In this document: piece by piece, positions 5,942-8,176 of the stretch
Position numbering within the stretch: position 1 is the first letter of the stretch
How the letters are laid out: each line of letters starts with the position of its first letter
Origin: Pedosphaera sp.
GTDB taxonomy: Bacteria; Verrucomicrobiota; Verrucomicrobiae; Limisphaerales; Pedosphaeraceae
Direction of reading: 5' to 3'
Assembly (NCBI GenBank): GCA_028293265.1
Contig: JAQGPB010000475.1
Coordinates: forward strand, 1-8,176
Length of the DNA stretch: 8,176 nt
Program-made: the position numbers and the translations under genes
The notes under the pieces: generated by a model
The model's database searches: none
The model's input: the letters and a program-made list of their open reading frames with translations, nothing else
What the model was told of the DNA's origin: nothing

Positions 5942-7435
5942 ATGAAGATAAGATTTCCACTTTATGCAAAAATTTTGTTCTGGTTTTTTCTGAACGTGGT
6001 TTTTCTTTGCGCGGTCTTTTTGGTCGCGGCGCGCGGGCAATTTCATTTCGGATTGGACACGCTCATTTCCGGTCCGGCGGGAGATCGTTTGCAAACCGTG
6101 ACGCAAGTGATCACGGAGGAATTGCGCGACCGGCCGCAGCAGGAATGGAACGGCGTATTGCAGCGATTCAGTGACGCATATCATGTCCAGTTTTATTTGT
6201 TTCACAACGAGGACATGCTTGCGGGCACGCCGGTGGAACTACCATCCGAAGTTCGCGCCCGGATGATGGAACGCCGGGGCATGAATCCCACGCCGCATCC
6301 GGAAATGGGACGTCCCACAGAAGGATTCGGCCCGCCGCCACGAGAGGGCGTTCGCGGCCCGGGCCAGATGGGCAGACCCCTCCAAAAATTAATGGTGCAT
6401 ACCAGTTCGCCGAGCCGCTATTGGGTGATTGAACGACTGCTGATGCCCGGCCCGGAACAGCCGCCCAGGCCGATGCCAGTGATGCTGCTCGCGGCATCGG
6501 AGAGTTTGAGCGCCGGCGGGCTCTTCTTTGATCTGACCTCATGGGCGGTGGCAGGCGTCGCCGTTGTGCTGGTGTCAGTGCTGTTCTGGTTTCCGCTGGT
6601 GAGGGGCATCACGCGGTCCATCTCGCGCATGACGCGGGCGACGGAACAGATTGCCGAAGGGCGTTTCGAGGTGCGAACGCAAGTTCGCCGACAGGATGAA
6701 CTCGGTTCATTGAGCGAAGCCATCAATCGCATGGCGGAACGCTTGTCGGGATTCGTCGCCGGGCAGAAAAGATTCCTCGGAGACATCGCGCATGAACTAT
6801 GTTCGCCGATTGCTCGCATTCAAGTGGCGCTGGGCATACTCGAACAACGTGCCGACGAGAAACAAAAGGAGTATCTCGCCGATTTGCGCGAGGAAGTGGA
6901 GCAGATGTCCAACCTGGTCAACGAGCTGCTTTCGTTTTCCAAAGCATCACTTGGGGCTGCGAAAGTCAAGTTACAGCCGGTGCCGGTGCGAGCATTGGTG
7001 GAAAAGGCCGCGGGCCGCGAATGCGGCAATGGCAGGGAGGGCATGGAAATGAAAATTGAAGTGGCGGAGGACGTTGGCGTGCTGGCTGATCCGGAACTGC
7101 TCCTGCGAGCCGTGGGAAACATTTTGCGCAACGCGCTGCATCACGCTGGACAGGCTGGGCCGGTGACGATTTCGGCCGCCCAAACTGGCGGGCACGTGGA
7201 GATCATCATTGAGGATTGCGGCCCCGGCATTCCCAAGGAGGCGATTGCGCGCGTGTTCGATCCGTTTTACCGCGTGGATGCGTCGCGGGCGCGGGAAACC
7301 GGCGGGGTGGGACTGGGACTTTCGATAGTGAAGACCTGTATTGAATCGTGCGGGGGGACCGTGCGTTGTGAAAACCGCGAGCCTCGCGGTTTGCGGGTAA
7401 TTATGAGATTGGCTGGGGCAAGCCAGAGTCTCTAA
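5942..7435 (+). CDS. CpxA-like sensor histidine kinase
   Basis: Inner-membrane sensor kinase of 497 aa, partner of the regulator three bases upstream. The order is: membrane segment at about 10-30; extracytoplasmic sensor region 31-197; second membrane segment 199-221; HAMP about 219-271; HisKA with phospho-acceptor H284 in IAHELCSPIAR; and an ATPase domain with N box N393/N397 (GNILRNALHHA), G1 box D425-CGPGI, F box FDPFYRV (439-445) and G2 box GGVGLGL (454-460). All catalytic motifs are intact. The sensor region contains an unusual Pro/Gly/Arg/Met-rich stretch at about 112-147, with little hydrophobic content. The start is ATG 5942, just after the regulator's TAA, so translational coupling is likely. 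The domain plan and closeness to a CpxR-like regulator support a CpxA-type role in envelope sensing; the actual stimulus cannot be read from sequence. Confidence 0.94.
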   Translation: MKIRFPLYAKILFWFFLNVVFLCAVFLVAARGQFHFGLDTLISGPAGDRLQTVTQVITEELRDRPQQEWNGVLQRFSDAYHVQFYLFHNEDMLAGTPVELPSEVRARMMERRGMNPTPHPEMGRPTEGFGPPPREGVRGPGQMGRPLQKLMVHTSSPSRYWVIERLLMPGPEQPPRPMPVMLLAASESLSAGGLFFDLTSWAVAGVAVVLVSVLFWFPLVRGITRSISRMTRATEQIAEGRFEVRTQVRRQDELGSLSEAINRMAERLSGFVAGQKRFLGDIAHELCSPIARIQVALGILEQRADEKQKEYLADLREEVEQMSNLVNELLSFSKASLGAAKVKLQPVPVRALVEKAAGRECGNGREGMEMKIEVAEDVGVLADPELLLRAVGNILRNALHHAGQAGPVTISAAQTGGHVEIIIEDCGPGIPKEAIARVFDPFYRVDASRARETGGVGLGLSIVKTCIESCGGTVRCENREPRGLRVIMRLAGASQSL

Positions 7436-7869
7436 TCGTTTAACATTTCCTCGACGGCCTTCAACGAGAGATGCATGTCCCAAAGAAAGAGAAGCAATGA
7501 AGCAATCAACGATACGAGACTTAAGGCGAAGAGAAGCAGCACAATTGACTGTGCTTGGGTGTCGAGCGCGGCAATGGCAAAAATCAGCATCACCATCATG
7601 CTGACCAGAAGCATGCAGAGCAATGCGGCGCTGATGGCCAGCCGCAGAATGCGGGCGCGTCGCAGCAAAATATTGATTTGCCGTGTCACCATCGCGTCCG
7701 GTGTTTCTTTTTCATCCCGGGTGAGCACCAGCTTGCGCAGACGGTCGGTGACGATGCTGAAGCGGTTGGTTTGAGAGAGCAGCACCAACCCTACGCCGGA
7801 AATCAGCGCCACCGGCGAAATGGACGCCTGCAAAACCCGGGTCAACCCTTCAAGATTTTCGATATGCAT
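7432..7869 (-). CDS. DUF2721-type small membrane protein
   Basis: Membrane protein of 145 aa and unknown function, recognised as the DUF2721 family from its layout: a membrane segment near the N-terminus (about 14-32, including SISPVALISGVGLVLLS), a basic cytoplasmic stretch with NRFSIVTDRLRKL (35-47) and RQINILLRRARILR (63-76), then two more membrane segments (about 77-100 and 106-130) and a short acidic tail. ATG 7869 is chosen; an in-frame TTG at 7878 would add three residues and has a slightly better purine stretch (GAAAG) upstream. Its TAG overlaps the TAA of the convergent kinase gene, sharing four bases. I see no terminator between them, and nothing ties its function to the two-component system. 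Confidence 0.85.
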   Translation of the reverse strand: MHIENLEGLTRVLQASISPVALISGVGLVLLSQTNRFSIVTDRLRKLVLTRDEKETPDAMVTRQINILLRRARILRLAISAALLCMLLVSMMVMLIFAIAALDTQAQSIVLLLFALSLVSLIASLLLFLWDMHLSLKAVEEMLND

Positions 7870-7984
7870 TGGAATCAAACAACATCTTTCACCAGTCCAA
7901 TCTTGGAAGAAGTTCGCACTGGGCCGGTATCATGTTAGATTGACACAGTTTGTTCAATCCCAAGGTCTGGGGCTCAAACCCTCC

Positions 7985-8176
7985 ATGCCGAAACGTCTTT
8001 ACATCCGCGTGCGAGCCGTCGAAAAATCGAGCATGCGGAACAAGAGTTGGATGTTTGCAGCCGCCTGGTGCTGCTGGTTCGCCGCCGCCTTCGCCGGAAA
8101 TTCGGCGGAGGGCGGGGCGCGGTTCCGCGTGGATGTCTGGCGGACGGGAATTGGGTTGCTGCCACAAGGAGAGGTG
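7985..8176 (+). CDS. Exported protein, N-terminus only; possibly a beta-propeller (Reg_prop) sensor
   Basis: An open frame of 64 codons runs off the right edge. From ATG 7985 the protein has a long basic N-terminus, then a hydrophobic segment (WMFAAAWCCWFAAAFA, 22-37) and a plausible signal-peptidase site near AFA-GN. A second in-frame ATG at 8033 gives a more usual signal peptide beginning MRNKSW and may be the true start. Neither start has a strong ribosome binding site. After the signal peptide, FRVDVWRTGIGLLPQGEV loosely resembles the opening of Reg_prop-type sensor kinases and regulators (roughly a VWxTxDGLPQNxV pattern), but Asp is replaced and one residue is inserted. The exported nature is fairly safe; the family is a guess because so little is visible. 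Confidence 0.62.
   Translation, partial: MPKRLYIRVRAVEKSSMRNKSWMFAAAWCCWFAAAFAGNSAEGGARFRVDVWRTGIGLLPQGEV

Noticed and set aside
5543..6205. Minus-strand open frame of 220 codons across the regulator-kinase junction
   Set aside because: It is antisense to two well-supported genes, spans their boundary and has no recognisable motif.
7555..7938. Plus-strand frame with a His-rich start opposite DUF2721
   Set aside because: The HHHH and Gln-rich stretches come from reading the complement of Met/Val/Ile membrane codons; the minus-strand protein has the expected family layout.
7940..7945. Consensus TTGACA upstream of the right-edge gene
   Set aside because: No acceptable -10 lies 15-19 bp downstream (the expected place reads within CAAGGTCTGG), so it is not called as a promoter.

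Overview
The window reads as a GC-rich (by eye about 60%) chromosomal segment of a Gram-negative bacterium. The combination of an E. coli-type L-rhamnose isomerase beside a sugar ABC permease, a long prokaryotic OPT transporter, a secreted EF-hand protein with Pro/Gly-rich linkers, and the start of a possible beta-propeller sensor at the right edge would suit Verrucomicrobiota or a related soil lineage. That placement is inference from gene content and remembered homologues, not from a marker gene. I see no IS element, CRISPR array, tRNA, rRNA or prophage gene, and no gene-free stretch longer than about 211 bp.

Layout, left to right. Bases 1-1930 hold a minus-strand sugar-catabolism pair: rhaA (1930-644), followed 18 bp downstream by an RbsC/RhaP-type permease (625 to beyond base 1, truncated by the window edge). 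An 86-bp spacer with two short palindromes separates rhaA from a divergent OPT-family transporter (2017-4317). The OPT gene converges on a small secreted EF-hand protein (4968-4405). Between them is a strong intrinsic terminator whose G-U pairs show it serves the EF-hand gene.

The most interesting part is 4405-7435. The EF-hand gene is transcribed divergently from a CpxRA-like two-component operon: a response regulator (5180-5938) and, 3 bp later, a HAMP-containing histidine kinase (5942-7435). The 211-bp divergent region contains GTAAA-N6-GTAAA (5094-5109), which fits the known E. coli CpxR site. The arrangement matches E. coli cpxP/cpxRA, but the accessory protein here is a predicted Ca2+-binding EF-hand protein, and both it and the kinase sensor domain carry Pro/Gly-rich stretches. 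A working model is an envelope-sensing circuit in which the regulator controls itself and the EF-hand protein, which may buffer, sense or report extracytoplasmic Ca2+ or envelope state.

The kinase gene overlaps tail-to-tail by 4 bp with a small DUF2721-type membrane protein (7869-7432, minus). At the right edge a plus-strand exported protein begins (7985 or 8033 onward, truncated); its first residues after the signal peptide loosely resemble the start of a Reg_prop-type sensor.
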